From NCBI GenBank assembly GCA_900557455.1, contig USSM01000004.1, forward strand, positions 18,263 to 82,262: 64,000 bases of DNA. The letters run 5' to 3'. The position numbers were made by a program, and so were the translations under genes. The stretch is from an uncultured Collinsella sp. Its GTDB lineage: Bacteria > Actinomycetota > Coriobacteriia > Coriobacteriales > Coriobacteriaceae. The notes under the pieces are model-generated. The model searched no databases, was not told where the DNA came from, and saw only the letters and a program-made list of their open reading frames with translations. This document shows, one piece after another, positions 8,173 through 16,487 of this stretch (position 1 is its first letter; every line of letters begins with the position of its first letter).

Positions 8173-8199
8173 AAGGGCCCCAATTGGGGCCCTTTTTCT
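8173..8199. terminator. Bidirectional terminator between cell-wall gene and kinase gene
   Basis: AAAGGGCCCC AATTGGGGCCC with a T-run after it on the plus strand and an A-run before it. The convergent genes end at 8161 and 8201. Confidence 0.8.
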
Positions 8200-8200
8200 T

Positions 8201-9601
8201 TTACGCGACGGAGGTATCGACGACGCCAGTCGCGTTTGCAATGGCAACAATGATAATCATTGCCAACAAGAGCACACCCATAGCCTTGAGCCAGAGCTTT
8301 GCAAGCTTTTTACCGCGGTATCTATCGAGTAGCTCAAACCGCCGGCGAAGGCGGCGTTTGTCGAGCATCACAAAATGAATGAGCGCTACGAGACCGTCGG
8401 CGAAGATAAAATACTCAATCGCGAGAAACCACATCGGGTAGTTTTGGTTGGCGCCCGTAGGATGAAAAACGGCAAAATGGCTTCCGGCAAAGAAAACAAG
8501 TAGCGAAAGATAGACGAATGCGTTCCAAATGCGCCCAACGGTGTCGGGAATGCGGGAGAGTAAATTCGGGCGCTCAGGCACCAACGGCAATCCACCCTGA
8601 GACTGATCCGTGGGGAGCACGGGCACAGGGCACACGGCTCGCCGCTCCGGAGGCTCTTGGAAGGAAGCAGCATTCGGCGCGGACGACGGCGTCGGTGCGG
8701 ACGACGCATACGATGCGCGTGCAGCGTGCCCTAGCGCCTTCGCGCTTGCAAAGCGCTTGTCCGGATCGAGCGCCATCGCCATGCAAATAACATCGGCAAG
8801 CGAGGCGGGGACGTCACGTGCCTCGCATTGCTCGCGCATGTTCCGACCTGGCTTGGGATCGGCCCCCGTCAGACAAAAGAACAGCAGGGCACCGAGCGCA
8901 TAGACATCGCTGCGCACGCTCGTCTGGCCAAAACCATACTGCTCGGGCGGCGCATAGGGACGCGTGCCAAACTTGACGGTATCGGCATCGGCTCCCTCGC
9001 GCCACACGCGAGTAATTCCCAAGTCGATAATCACCAGCGATGAAAACGTCAGGCCTGTATCGGGCGTATAGTTTGCGCCCGACACGATGATATTCGAGGG
9101 CTTTAGGTCGCGATGGATCACCGGCGCAGCCATCTCCCCCGCCGACGCAAAGCCGGCATGGAGCTCCGCAACTGCATCACAAAGGGCGCCAAACAGCTCA
9201 CAGGCATAATCGGGCCTCGCACCCAAACGCCCCACCAGGGCCCCGAGCGTTTCGCCTTCGATGTATTCCATGACCACGCAAAGCTCGTCGCCCACGCGGC
9301 GGCAATCGACAATCCGAGGCAAGTGCTCGTAACGTCGCCCAGCATGCTGGGCCGCAAACAGGCGTTCATACGCCCCGCCAATCTGGGCCGACGCGTCGAT
9401 GCGCTTGCGAACAAAGGGGCCAAGAGATCCTCCGCCGGAGCCCTCAAAGTACACGAGCTCGGTCGTCTCGACGTCGGAGTGCTTGAGCACACGGTCTACG
9501 CGATAGCTGTCATCACGCTCAAGTGACGCCAGGTGTCCGGCGAGCGCAGCGGTCAGCTCATCATCGGAATATGTTGGGCTCTGAGTATCCATAGCGTCCA
9601 T
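8201..9601 (-). CDS. Membrane-anchored serine/threonine protein kinase
   Basis: A 466-residue protein. The N-terminal kinase domain covers roughly residues 35-310, with VIHRDLKPSN (catalytic loop), DLG in place of DFG, GTRPYAPPEQYG (activation/P+1 region) and SDVYALGALLF. A Pro/Ser-rich linker follows, then three hydrophobic segments in the last 130 residues. The start is uncertain: ATG 9601 and ATG 9592 both lie just downstream of a hairpin that would bury the GTG at 9616, and none has a clear ribosome site. The neighbouring helix-turn-helix gene on the same strand is a plausible functional partner. Confidence 0.85.
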   Translation of the reverse strand: MDAMDTQSPTYSDDELTAALAGHLASLERDDSYRVDRVLKHSDVETTELVYFEGSGGGSLGPFVRKRIDASAQIGGAYERLFAAQHAGRRYEHLPRIVDCRRVGDELCVVMEYIEGETLGALVGRLGARPDYACELFGALCDAVAELHAGFASAGEMAAPVIHRDLKPSNIIVSGANYTPDTGLTFSSLVIIDLGITRVWREGADADTVKFGTRPYAPPEQYGFGQTSVRSDVYALGALLFFCLTGADPKPGRNMREQCEARDVPASLADVICMAMALDPDKRFASAKALGHAARASYASSAPTPSSAPNAASFQEPPERRAVCPVPVLPTDQSQGGLPLVPERPNLLSRIPDTVGRIWNAFVYLSLLVFFAGSHFAVFHPTGANQNYPMWFLAIEYFIFADGLVALIHFVMLDKRRLRRRFELLDRYRGKKLAKLWLKAMGVLLLAMIIIVAIANATGVVDTSVA

Positions 9602-9607
9602 AATAAC

Positions 9608-9643
9608 GCAGGGCACGGACGCCCCATGACGCCCGTGCCCTGC
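9608..9643 (-). terminator. Strong hairpin between the HTH gene and the kinase start
   Basis: GCAGGGCACGGACG (9608-9621) pairs with CGCCCGTGCCCTGC (9630-9643). It lies 7 bases from the kinase start and follows the HTH gene, so it may terminate that gene or control kinase expression. The U-tract is weak. Confidence 0.5.
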
Positions 9644-9687
9644 ACGTTCTAAATATCGTGAACGGCGCTTCCGCCGGCAGCCAACTG

Positions 9688-10109
9688 TTAGCTCACCGTC
9701 TCTTCACCAAAGCGATACAGCTCCTCGTTCACCTTTTGCAGGCTGCAGCCACGATCGATAAGGAAATGATGATGGCGTCACGGCGGTCCTTGCAGTTGAG
9801 GACATTGACGCCCGCCGCCGTCAAGGCGCGGTTGGTCTCCTTGAGCGTCAGCGCCATGGCAAAGGCAATCTGCAGCACCTTATTGCGGCTCGGATGCCGC
9901 GCACCGGTAAAGATCTGATAGCCAAACGTCTCGTTGAGGTCGGCCATACGCACCACGCGCGAACGCTCCAGCCCCTTTTCTTCCAAAAGCTGTTTCAGAT
10001 ACCCCGAAAGCGACGGGGCGGTAAAGTCGTGCTCTTTGATATAGCCCTCGATACTCGGGGCATCAAGCAGCTCGTTGAGCAACTCTTCGGTTAGCTTCTT
10101 ATCGGGCAT
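9688..10109 (-). pseudogene. Helix-turn-helix (XRE-like) protein gene, frameshifted near its 3' end
   Basis: The frame from ATG 10109 encodes an XRE-like protein (SLSGYLKQLLEEKGLERSRV, NETFGYQIFTG, NKVLQIAFAMALTLKETNRAL) ending at 9729 with an odd tail after DAIII. If one A/T is restored in the short run at 9764-9766, the frame continues as FLIDRGCSLQKVNEELYRFG and stops at 9688, giving 140 residues with a natural C terminus. So a 1-base deletion has removed about 25 native residues. It may be real, programmed, or a sequencing error. It sits upstream of the Ser/Thr kinase on the same strand. Confidence 0.75.
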
Positions 10110-10157
10110 ATGGCCTCACCTCCCCAGATCGCATAGTAATCATGTTGTTTATTCTAG

Positions 10158-10601
10158 TTAAAAGCCGCTCACATCAGAACGTTCCCAGCTGGCAACCTGA
10201 TCGGGAGATACCGTGCTCATCGCTTCGAACTTCCAGGTGCCGCCCGCTTTGAGATGGTTGGTGTTCGCAAGAGCCGTTCCCACCTGATTGCCGTCTGCGT
10301 CATACAGAACATACTCGATCTGAATGTAGCTTTGCTCTCTATCCGTATTATTGGTCAACGTGCCAGTGATCTTATACGCGAACTGATTAGACGTATCCCC
10401 GGCCTCATCCGAAACCGTATAGGGTTCTTGTGCCTCTTTTTGCTCCTCGACTTGCTGGGTCTGTTCGGCAGGCTTTGCTGCATCACCCGTAGACGAATCA
10501 GACGAGTTGCCGCCCATAGACCCTACGACGCCGGCAACAACGAGCACCACGATGACACCCAAAACGATCTTGCCGATCGGCTTCTTTCCCTCTTTTGCCA
10601 T
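10158..10601 (-). CDS. Membrane-anchored FxLYD-type extracellular protein
   Basis: A 147-residue protein with a short basic N terminus, one hydrophobic helix (IGKIVLGVIVVLVVAGVVG) and a low-complexity Ser/Gln/Glu linker. It ends in a domain of about 75 residues (KITGTLTNNTDREQSYIQI, VLYDADGNQVGTALANTNHL) typical of FxLYD-like beta-sandwich proteins with no enzymatic activity. Start 10601 follows GGAAGGA. Function unknown. Confidence 0.75.
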   Translation of the reverse strand: MAKEGKKPIGKIVLGVIVVLVVAGVVGSMGGNSSDSSTGDAAKPAEQTQQVEEQKEAQEPYTVSDEAGDTSNQFAYKITGTLTNNTDREQSYIQIEYVLYDADGNQVGTALANTNHLKAGGTWKFEAMSTVSPDQVASWERSDVSGF

Positions 10602-10761
10602 TATGCATCCTTCCCACGATCCGGCTACCGTGCCGGCACACAGCACATCGTAGGAGGCAGCGAACTCAAATTCATTAGCTGGGAGCTAATGTCGCAACAC
10701 AGTTTGCCATCTGGCACTCATTGAGTCTTTTTTTTCCTTCACCGAACTCATGCCTTTGTTG

Positions 10762-10789
10762 TTGACTATTAAACATTTAGACGTAAACT
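10762..10789 (+). promoter_or_regulatory. Likely promoter of the ene-reductase / aconitase X operon
   Basis: TTGACT (10762-10767), a 16-base spacer, then TAAACT (10784-10789), about 40 bases before the start codon. Confidence 0.55.
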
Positions 10790-10825
10790 GCTTTGTTACC
10801 TTGTCAACATCTGAAAGGAACCTCA

Positions 10826-13147
10826 TTGGGAAAAGACGTACTGGTGCAGCAACTCGTCGACTCATTCGACAGCTGGCCCGCCAAAAATTCCGGTTGCGGA
10901 TCGTCCCGCATGACACAAGAGCTCTATCCTTTTGACAAGCTCTTCTCTCCCATCAAAATTAACAAGCTCACCGTCAAAAACCGCATTGTCATGGCGCCGA
11001 TGGGCAATATCGACATGTGCGAGGAAACTGGCCGCCCCAGTGACATGATGCTGCAGTACTTTTTCGCCCGCGCCAAAGGCGGCTGCGGCCTCATCACAAC
11101 AGGACTCGTACCGGTAAGCCACGGCATCGATACCACGGTCACCGAGCTGGACAAGCTCACCTATTTCCCGCGCATCGATCGAAGCCGAACCGTTATGGCA
11201 GGCTGGCGCGACCTTGCCCAAGGTGTCCATGCCTTCGGATCGCGCATTTTTGTCCAGCTTACGGCCGGACTCGGCCGCGTGGGCAACCCGCAATGCCTCA
11301 TCACGCAAAAGAAGTTTCCGGTCTCGGCGAGTTTCTTGCCTAACTACTACATCCCCGCCATTCCATGCATGCGCCTCTCGGACCAGAAGCTGCGCCGTAT
11401 CGTAAACAATATCGGCCAAGCGGCGGCCGATGCTCATGCCATGGGCATCGATGGCGTCTATTTGCACGGGCACGAGGGTTATCTTATCGAGCAGCTCGGA
11501 AACCCCGCCTTTAACCATCGCAAGCTCGGACGTTATGCCGATTGGCGTCAGTTTGGCCTCGATATGATCAAAGAAATCCGTCGCCGCGTTGGGCCCGACT
11601 ACCCCATCATGTACCGCATCGACCTTTCGCTTGCACTCGAGGAAACCTATGACGAGCAGGTCATGAATTCGACCTATCTGGGACGCATGCGCGGCGGCCG
11701 CACAGTCGAACAGACCCTGGGTTATATGGAAGAGCTCGTGGCGGCGGGAGTAGACATCTTTGACGTCGACCTTGGTTGCTATGACAACTGGTGGATGCCC
11801 CACCCGCCTGCGAGCATGCCCGCAGGCTGCTTCGTTCCCGTGGCGCGCGCCGTTCGAGAGCGCTTTGCCGCCGACAATATCCGCTCCAATGCCGGCCTTC
11901 CCGTACCCGTTGTCGCGGTGGGTAAGTTGGGCTACCCCGACATTGCCGAACGCGTCCTTCGCAATGGCGACGCCGATATGATCATGCTCGGACGCCCGCT
12001 GCTTGCGGATCCCGAGTGGCCCAACAAGGCGTACGCCGGTCGCGTGGCAGATATTCGCCCCTGCATCGGATGTCAGGAAGGATGCCTCAACGAGTTTGTC
12101 GAAGGGGGCCATCCGCAGTGTGCCGTCAATCCACGCTGCAGCTTTGAATACCTCATGCCCCAGACACCCGCTCCCGCCAAAGAACCCAAACGCATAGCGG
12201 TGATAGGAGCCGGACCCGCTGGGATGGTCTGTGCGCTAATCGCCGCGCGTCGTGGCCACGACGTAAAGCTCATCGATGCCGAAGATGAACTTGGAGGAAA
12301 ACTCCTCTCCGCCAGCGCCGCCCGGATCAAGTTCGACCTCGATAACTACCGATCATATCTTGTTCGACAGGTGCGCGAGCAGGCAGAAAAACCCAACGGG
12401 AACCTGACACTCGAACTTGGACGGGCAGCACGCGCCGAAGATCTTGCAAAAGCAGGCTTCGACGCAATCGTGTGCGCGACAGGCACTTCCAATGCAATAC
12501 CGCCCATCCCCGGTCTTACGGAGCTTGCAGCATCGGGTCATGCCGTGCTGGCAACGCAGCTACTGCGCCAACCCGCGCTGCTTGGCAACGCCAAAACCGT
12601 CACCATCATTGGCGGAGGGGCCGTGGGCTGCGAGGTTGCCCAATGGCTCACTGTCGAACACGGCATACCACAGGTCAGCGTAATTGAAATGCTGCCTCAC
12701 ATGATGCAGGGCGCCTGCACGGCAAATCGCGGCCACCTACTCCATGCGCTCAGGGGACGCAATGTGCGGCTCCTCAATATGACACGCGTCGAGCGCGCGG
12801 AGGTCGACGGCAAACGCGAGTCTGGAGCCCCATCGAGGTGTGCGCGTCTCCACTTGAGTCGCAACTGCCACAAAAACGTTCCCGACCCCTACGTCTCGTG
12901 GTCACCGGTCTTGCCCGAGAACGTCGAAAACCCGCTTGCACCCAAAATCGGCAACGACTGGAAGTCACTCGAGCTAACCTGCGACCTGGTAATCATTGCC
13001 TGCGGCGGACACCCCGACGACGCGCTGTTCTACAAACTGCAGCAGACGCACGCCGCAGACGAGCTGCATAACATCGGCGATGGGTTTGCACCCGGTCGTG
13101 TGCTCGAAGCGGTCCGTGCGGCATACCGACTCGGCACCAATATCTAA
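10826..13147 (+). CDS. FMN/FAD/4Fe-4S NADH-dependent ene-reductase (Old Yellow Enzyme family)
   Basis: A protein of about 770 residues with the architecture of 2,4-dienoyl-CoA / 2-enoate reductases. An N-terminal FMN TIM barrel (LFSPIKINKLTVKNRIVMAP, GVYLHGHEGYLIEQ, GRPLLADP) is followed by a Cys-x2-Cys-x3-Cys-x11-Cys 4Fe-4S site around 12063-12120. Next come an FAD domain (IAVIGAGPAGM) and an inserted NAD(P)H domain (VTIIGGGAVGCEVA). TTG 10826 is chosen because GAAAGGA precedes it; ATG 10910, just before LYPFDKLFSP, is the alternative. It would reduce a carbon-carbon double bond next to a carbonyl or carboxyl group. The adjacent aconitase X genes suggest the dehydrated product as substrate. 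Confidence 0.85.
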   Translation: MGKDVLVQQLVDSFDSWPAKNSGCGSSRMTQELYPFDKLFSPIKINKLTVKNRIVMAPMGNIDMCEETGRPSDMMLQYFFARAKGGCGLITTGLVPVSHGIDTTVTELDKLTYFPRIDRSRTVMAGWRDLAQGVHAFGSRIFVQLTAGLGRVGNPQCLITQKKFPVSASFLPNYYIPAIPCMRLSDQKLRRIVNNIGQAAADAHAMGIDGVYLHGHEGYLIEQLGNPAFNHRKLGRYADWRQFGLDMIKEIRRRVGPDYPIMYRIDLSLALEETYDEQVMNSTYLGRMRGGRTVEQTLGYMEELVAAGVDIFDVDLGCYDNWWMPHPPASMPAGCFVPVARAVRERFAADNIRSNAGLPVPVVAVGKLGYPDIAERVLRNGDADMIMLGRPLLADPEWPNKAYAGRVADIRPCIGCQEGCLNEFVEGGHPQCAVNPRCSFEYLMPQTPAPAKEPKRIAVIGAGPAGMVCALIAARRGHDVKLIDAEDELGGKLLSASAARIKFDLDNYRSYLVRQVREQAEKPNGNLTLELGRAARAEDLAKAGFDAIVCATGTSNAIPPIPGLTELAASGHAVLATQLLRQPALLGNAKTVTIIGGGAVGCEVAQWLTVEHGIPQVSVIEMLPHMMQGACTANRGHLLHALRGRNVRLLNMTRVERAEVDGKRESGAPSRCARLHLSRNCHKNVPDPYVSWSPVLPENVENPLAPKIGNDWKSLELTCDLVIIACGGHPDDALFYKLQQTHAADELHNIGDGFAPGRVLEAVRAAYRLGTNI

Positions 13148-13168
13148 CACGAAAGGATGGGCTCACAG

Positions 13169-14446
13169 ATGAACCTGACCTCCCAACAACAAGCCCTGCT
13201 CGACGGCGCCAAGGGCCCCGCCATGGCCAAAGTGGTCAAGACCCTCGTTATGTACGGCGAATGCTTTGGCGCCGAGCGCATGGTTCCCGTGACCGGCGCA
13301 AACGGTCATCTTGTCACAAGTTTTGGCCTCTCCATGCTCGGTCCAGTCTATGACCTTATGGATGAGCTGCTGAAAGACGGCGCCCTGTCCGGTCAGTCAT
13401 TCTCGGTCGACCCGAGGCCCCTCGACCCCGCCGTCACGGCCAACCCGCTGCAAAAGCTGCTGTTCAAGATTATGTATTCCAAACAAGACGATTATGAGGC
13501 ACAGCTGCGCAGCATGGGTCTATTGGACAACGATGCTTTCACCTGCACCTGCTACCAGCCCGAGGTTGGCAATCGACCTCGGCGTGGCGACATCCTAAGC
13601 TGGGCAGAAAGCAGCGCCGTGGTCTTTGCCAACTCCGTGCTGGGCGCTCGCTGCAATCGCAACTCCGGCATCATCGAGATGTTCGGCTCAATTGCCGGCT
13701 TTGTCCCGGAATTCGGCCTGCTCACCGATGAGGGCCGCAAGGCGACCTGGATCATCGAAGTCGACTGCAAGCGCAAGCCCGAAGCGCAAGTGCTTGGCAG
13801 CGCCATTGGCATGAAGGTGATGGAAGACGTCCCTTACATTAAAGGCCTCGACCGCTGGCTTGGCCGCGAACTCACACCCGGCACGCAGGACTACCTTAAG
13901 GACATGGGCGCCGCCAGCGCATCGAACGGCGCTGTCGGGCTCTACCACGTGGACGGCATCACGCCCGAGGCCGTCGAACAAGGCGAACACCTCATAGCAC
14001 CAGACGCCCGAATCTATCGCATTGACGACGCCGAGCTGGAACGCATCCGCTCGAGCTACCCCGTTATGTGGAAGAACCCGGGCGCGCGCCCCAAGCTTGC
14101 CTTCATCGGCTGCCCCCACCTCTCGTCTGCACAACTCGTCCATTGGGCAGACGCCATCTGCGATGGGCTGAGTGCCTCCGGCAACTGCCGCGTGCAAGTA
14201 CCCACCGTACTGACCGCCGCACCATCCGTGGCAGACGCCTTCCGCAAGACTGCGGCATACAGACGCCTCTCGACTACCGGTGCCGTCGTCTCGAGCATCT
14301 GCCCGCTTATGTACACCAACAACCCGCTGTGCGGCAGCATGCCCATCATCACCAACTCCAACAAGTTGCGTACGTACTCGGCATCGCGCTACTACACCGA
14401 CGACGAGGTGCTCGCCTACGTCACCACCGGAAAACCAATCAAATAG
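13169..14446 (+). CDS. Aconitase X, catalytic (large) subunit
   Basis: A 425-residue AcnX/DUF521 protein: YGECFGAERMVPVTGAN near the N terminus, the Cys-rich segment FTCTCYQPE, and GARCNRNSGI. The family dehydrates hydroxy acids; known members act on cis-3-hydroxy-L-proline (bacteria) or phosphomevalonate (archaea). GAAAGGA lies 11 bases before ATG 13169; the ATG at 13157 overlaps that site and is rejected. It follows the ene-reductase by 21 bases and precedes its small subunit by 14 bases, so the three are one operon. The true substrate here is unknown. Confidence 0.85.
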   Translation: MNLTSQQQALLDGAKGPAMAKVVKTLVMYGECFGAERMVPVTGANGHLVTSFGLSMLGPVYDLMDELLKDGALSGQSFSVDPRPLDPAVTANPLQKLLFKIMYSKQDDYEAQLRSMGLLDNDAFTCTCYQPEVGNRPRRGDILSWAESSAVVFANSVLGARCNRNSGIIEMFGSIAGFVPEFGLLTDEGRKATWIIEVDCKRKPEAQVLGSAIGMKVMEDVPYIKGLDRWLGRELTPGTQDYLKDMGAASASNGAVGLYHVDGITPEAVEQGEHLIAPDARIYRIDDAELERIRSSYPVMWKNPGARPKLAFIGCPHLSSAQLVHWADAICDGLSASGNCRVQVPTVLTAAPSVADAFRKTAAYRRLSTTGAVVSSICPLMYTNNPLCGSMPIITNSNKLRTYSASRYYTDDEVLAYVTTGKPIK

Positions 14447-14460
14447 GAAGGCGACTCCTC

Positions 14461-14904
14461 ATGGAAAAAATCTTTCACGGCCGCGTCGTTGTCCCCGGAA
14501 CTGCCCACGCCAAGGCACTTGTCTCTCACGGAGGGCTCAACACACTCGCATCGTTTCAGAAGGCACTGATGTTTGGCGACAAAAAGGCCACGTGTTCCGA
14601 CCAAAACAATCCCGACTTGTACGGCAAACCTTTGGCGGGATGTGCCTTGTGTCTTCCGCAGACTATCGGCTCCACCACAGGCGGCATGGTGCTCTTCTGC
14701 GCCACCAAAATGGGGCGCCAACCCGCATGCCTGCTGTTTTCCAAACCCATTGACAGCCTTGCCGCCGCTGGCGCGATCCTCTCGGGTGTATGGACCGACA
14801 CCTCCATGCCCACCATTGACAACCTGGGCGATGAGTTTCTCGATGCTGTGTCGACGGGAGACGCCATCACCGTGACCGAAGACGGCACGGTCATCGTCGG
14901 CTAA
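14461..14904 (+). CDS. Aconitase X, swivel (small) subunit
   Basis: A 147-residue DUF126 protein. FHGRVVVPGTAHAKALVS at the N terminus, GKPLAGCALCLPQTIGSTTGG in the centre (Ser-Thr-Thr-Gly-Gly, a substrate-contact loop in aconitase swivel domains) and an acidic C terminus are typical. In bacteria the AcnX swivel domain is often a separate chain, as here. Start 14461 follows GGAAGG. Confidence 0.85.
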   Translation: MEKIFHGRVVVPGTAHAKALVSHGGLNTLASFQKALMFGDKKATCSDQNNPDLYGKPLAGCALCLPQTIGSTTGGMVLFCATKMGRQPACLLFSKPIDSLAAAGAILSGVWTDTSMPTIDNLGDEFLDAVSTGDAITVTEDGTVIVG

Positions 14905-15014
14905 GGCTATCCGACCCGCCGCCCGCAGATGAACAACGTGTTTCGCCATTTCCCACGCGCGGTGCGGGCGATAATCTTGACGTATTCGATATACAACACG
15001 AAAGGAGTCCCACC

Positions 15015-16436
15015 ATGGGAGCATCGGTATCGGTCGCACAGGGCGCGCCTCTTGATGCAGGCACCTACAAGGCAGACGAGGCAGCCGTCGAGCGCTTTTG
15101 CGAATTGCTGCGCATCCCCACCGTTTCGCGTGAGAACATCGCCGAGCGCGACGATGAGCCCTTCAGCCAGTGGATTCCCACGCTTCAGCGACTTTATCCG
15201 CATTTCTTTAAAGTCGCCGAGCTCACACGCGTCGACGACTTTGGCATGCTCCTGCGTTGGCCTGGCGCCGATTCCGCCTTGGACCCCATCGTCATGATGG
15301 CGCATCAGGACGTCGTGCCCGTCGAGGGCCAAGACTGGAAGCACGATCCCTTTGGAGCCGAGATCTTCGACGGCGAGATCTGGGCCCGCGGATCCCTCGA
15401 CACCAAGTGCATCGTCTCGGCTTTCTTCGAGGCCGCCGAGCATTTGATTGCCCAGGGCTTCGTTCCCCCGCGCGATGTCTGGTTCTTCTCGAGCGATGGC
15501 GAGGAAATCGCCGCACCTACTGCAACCCATGCAGTGCAGTGGCTTCGCGAGCATAACATCCATCCCTACATGGTGCTCGATGAGGGTGGCGCCGTGGCAA
15601 CCGACGCCCCGCTCGGCGTCACCGAACCCGTTGCCATGGTAGGCGTGTCCGAGAAGGGCCACGTCGACCTTACCGTCACGGCGCGCGCCGACGGCGGCCA
15701 TGCCTCTACGCCTGCGGCAAACGATGCCTGCCGTCTTCTCTGCCGTGTATGCGAGACTATCTCGGCCAACCCCGGCAAGCCGCAGCTCACGCCCGCCGTC
15801 GAGGCCACACTGACCGAGTTGGGTGCCCGTAGCAGCGCGACGTATCAGGCAATCTTTGGCAACCTGTGGCTCACGCGCCCCGCGGTTACCAAGATCATGG
15901 CCGCCAGCCCCGAGACCTCGGCCATGCTGCGCACAACCTATGCGCTCACGCAGCTCGAAGGCTCCAACGCGCACAACGTGCTGCCACCGGTCGCTCGCGC
16001 CAATTTCAACGTGCGCATCGCTCCGTTCGAGACCATCGCCGATGCCGTTGAACGCGCTCGCAGGCTCGCCGCCCAGCAGTGCCGCGCCTCGGGCGTAAGC
16101 CCCGACCATGTCACCGTCGAAATCAACGAGGCGATCCCCTACACCGAGCCCGCGCCCATCTCGCCTTACGAAGACGATGCCGCCTTCAACTACATCCATC
16201 GCTGCGTGTCGGGTGTCTATCCCGAGGCCGGCTTTGCCCCCTACGTGCAGAACTCCTGCACCGACTCGCGCGAGTTCAACGAGATCTGCGATCGCGTCTA
16301 CCGCTTCTGCGGCTTCATCTACTCGGGCGAGGCGCGCAAACTCATCCATGCCTCCAACGAACGCATCGGCGTCGACGTCTACAAGCGCGGTATCGAATTC
16401 TATGTGGCGTTTCTTTCCAACCTTGAACAACTGTAG
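15015..16436 (+). CDS. M20-family metallopeptidase (carboxypeptidase S / PM20D1-like)
   Basis: A 473-residue zinc peptidase. MMAHQDVVPV carries the first metal ligand, WARGSLDTK the bridging Asp, SDGEEI the catalytic Glu and metal ligand, and ADGGHAS the dimerisation-domain His; IHASNERIGV ends the metal site. The His-x-Asp motif (AHQD) points to the CPS/PM20D1 branch, which acts on N-acyl amino acids or short peptides. GAAAGGAG precedes ATG 15015. It lies 110 bases after the aconitase X genes and 51 bases before an MFS carrier on the same strand, so peptide or acyl-amino-acid use may be linked to them. Confidence 0.85.
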   Translation: MGASVSVAQGAPLDAGTYKADEAAVERFCELLRIPTVSRENIAERDDEPFSQWIPTLQRLYPHFFKVAELTRVDDFGMLLRWPGADSALDPIVMMAHQDVVPVEGQDWKHDPFGAEIFDGEIWARGSLDTKCIVSAFFEAAEHLIAQGFVPPRDVWFFSSDGEEIAAPTATHAVQWLREHNIHPYMVLDEGGAVATDAPLGVTEPVAMVGVSEKGHVDLTVTARADGGHASTPAANDACRLLCRVCETISANPGKPQLTPAVEATLTELGARSSATYQAIFGNLWLTRPAVTKIMAASPETSAMLRTTYALTQLEGSNAHNVLPPVARANFNVRIAPFETIADAVERARRLAAQQCRASGVSPDHVTVEINEAIPYTEPAPISPYEDDAAFNYIHRCVSGVYPEAGFAPYVQNSCTDSREFNEICDRVYRFCGFIYSGEARKLIHASNERIGVDVYKRGIEFYVAFLSNLEQL

Positions 16437-16487
16437 AACGGGGGCCGATAGCACCCCTCCCCGCTTTTACCGACCAGGAGAACCAGC

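Noticed and set aside
10686..10916. A leftward 76-residue frame across the ene-reductase promoter
   Set aside because: No ribosome site, no recognisable features, and it overlaps a good rightward promoter and gene start.
14907..16454. A 515-residue leftward frame
   Set aside because: It is the antisense of the M20 peptidase gene with intact catalytic motifs on the plus strand.
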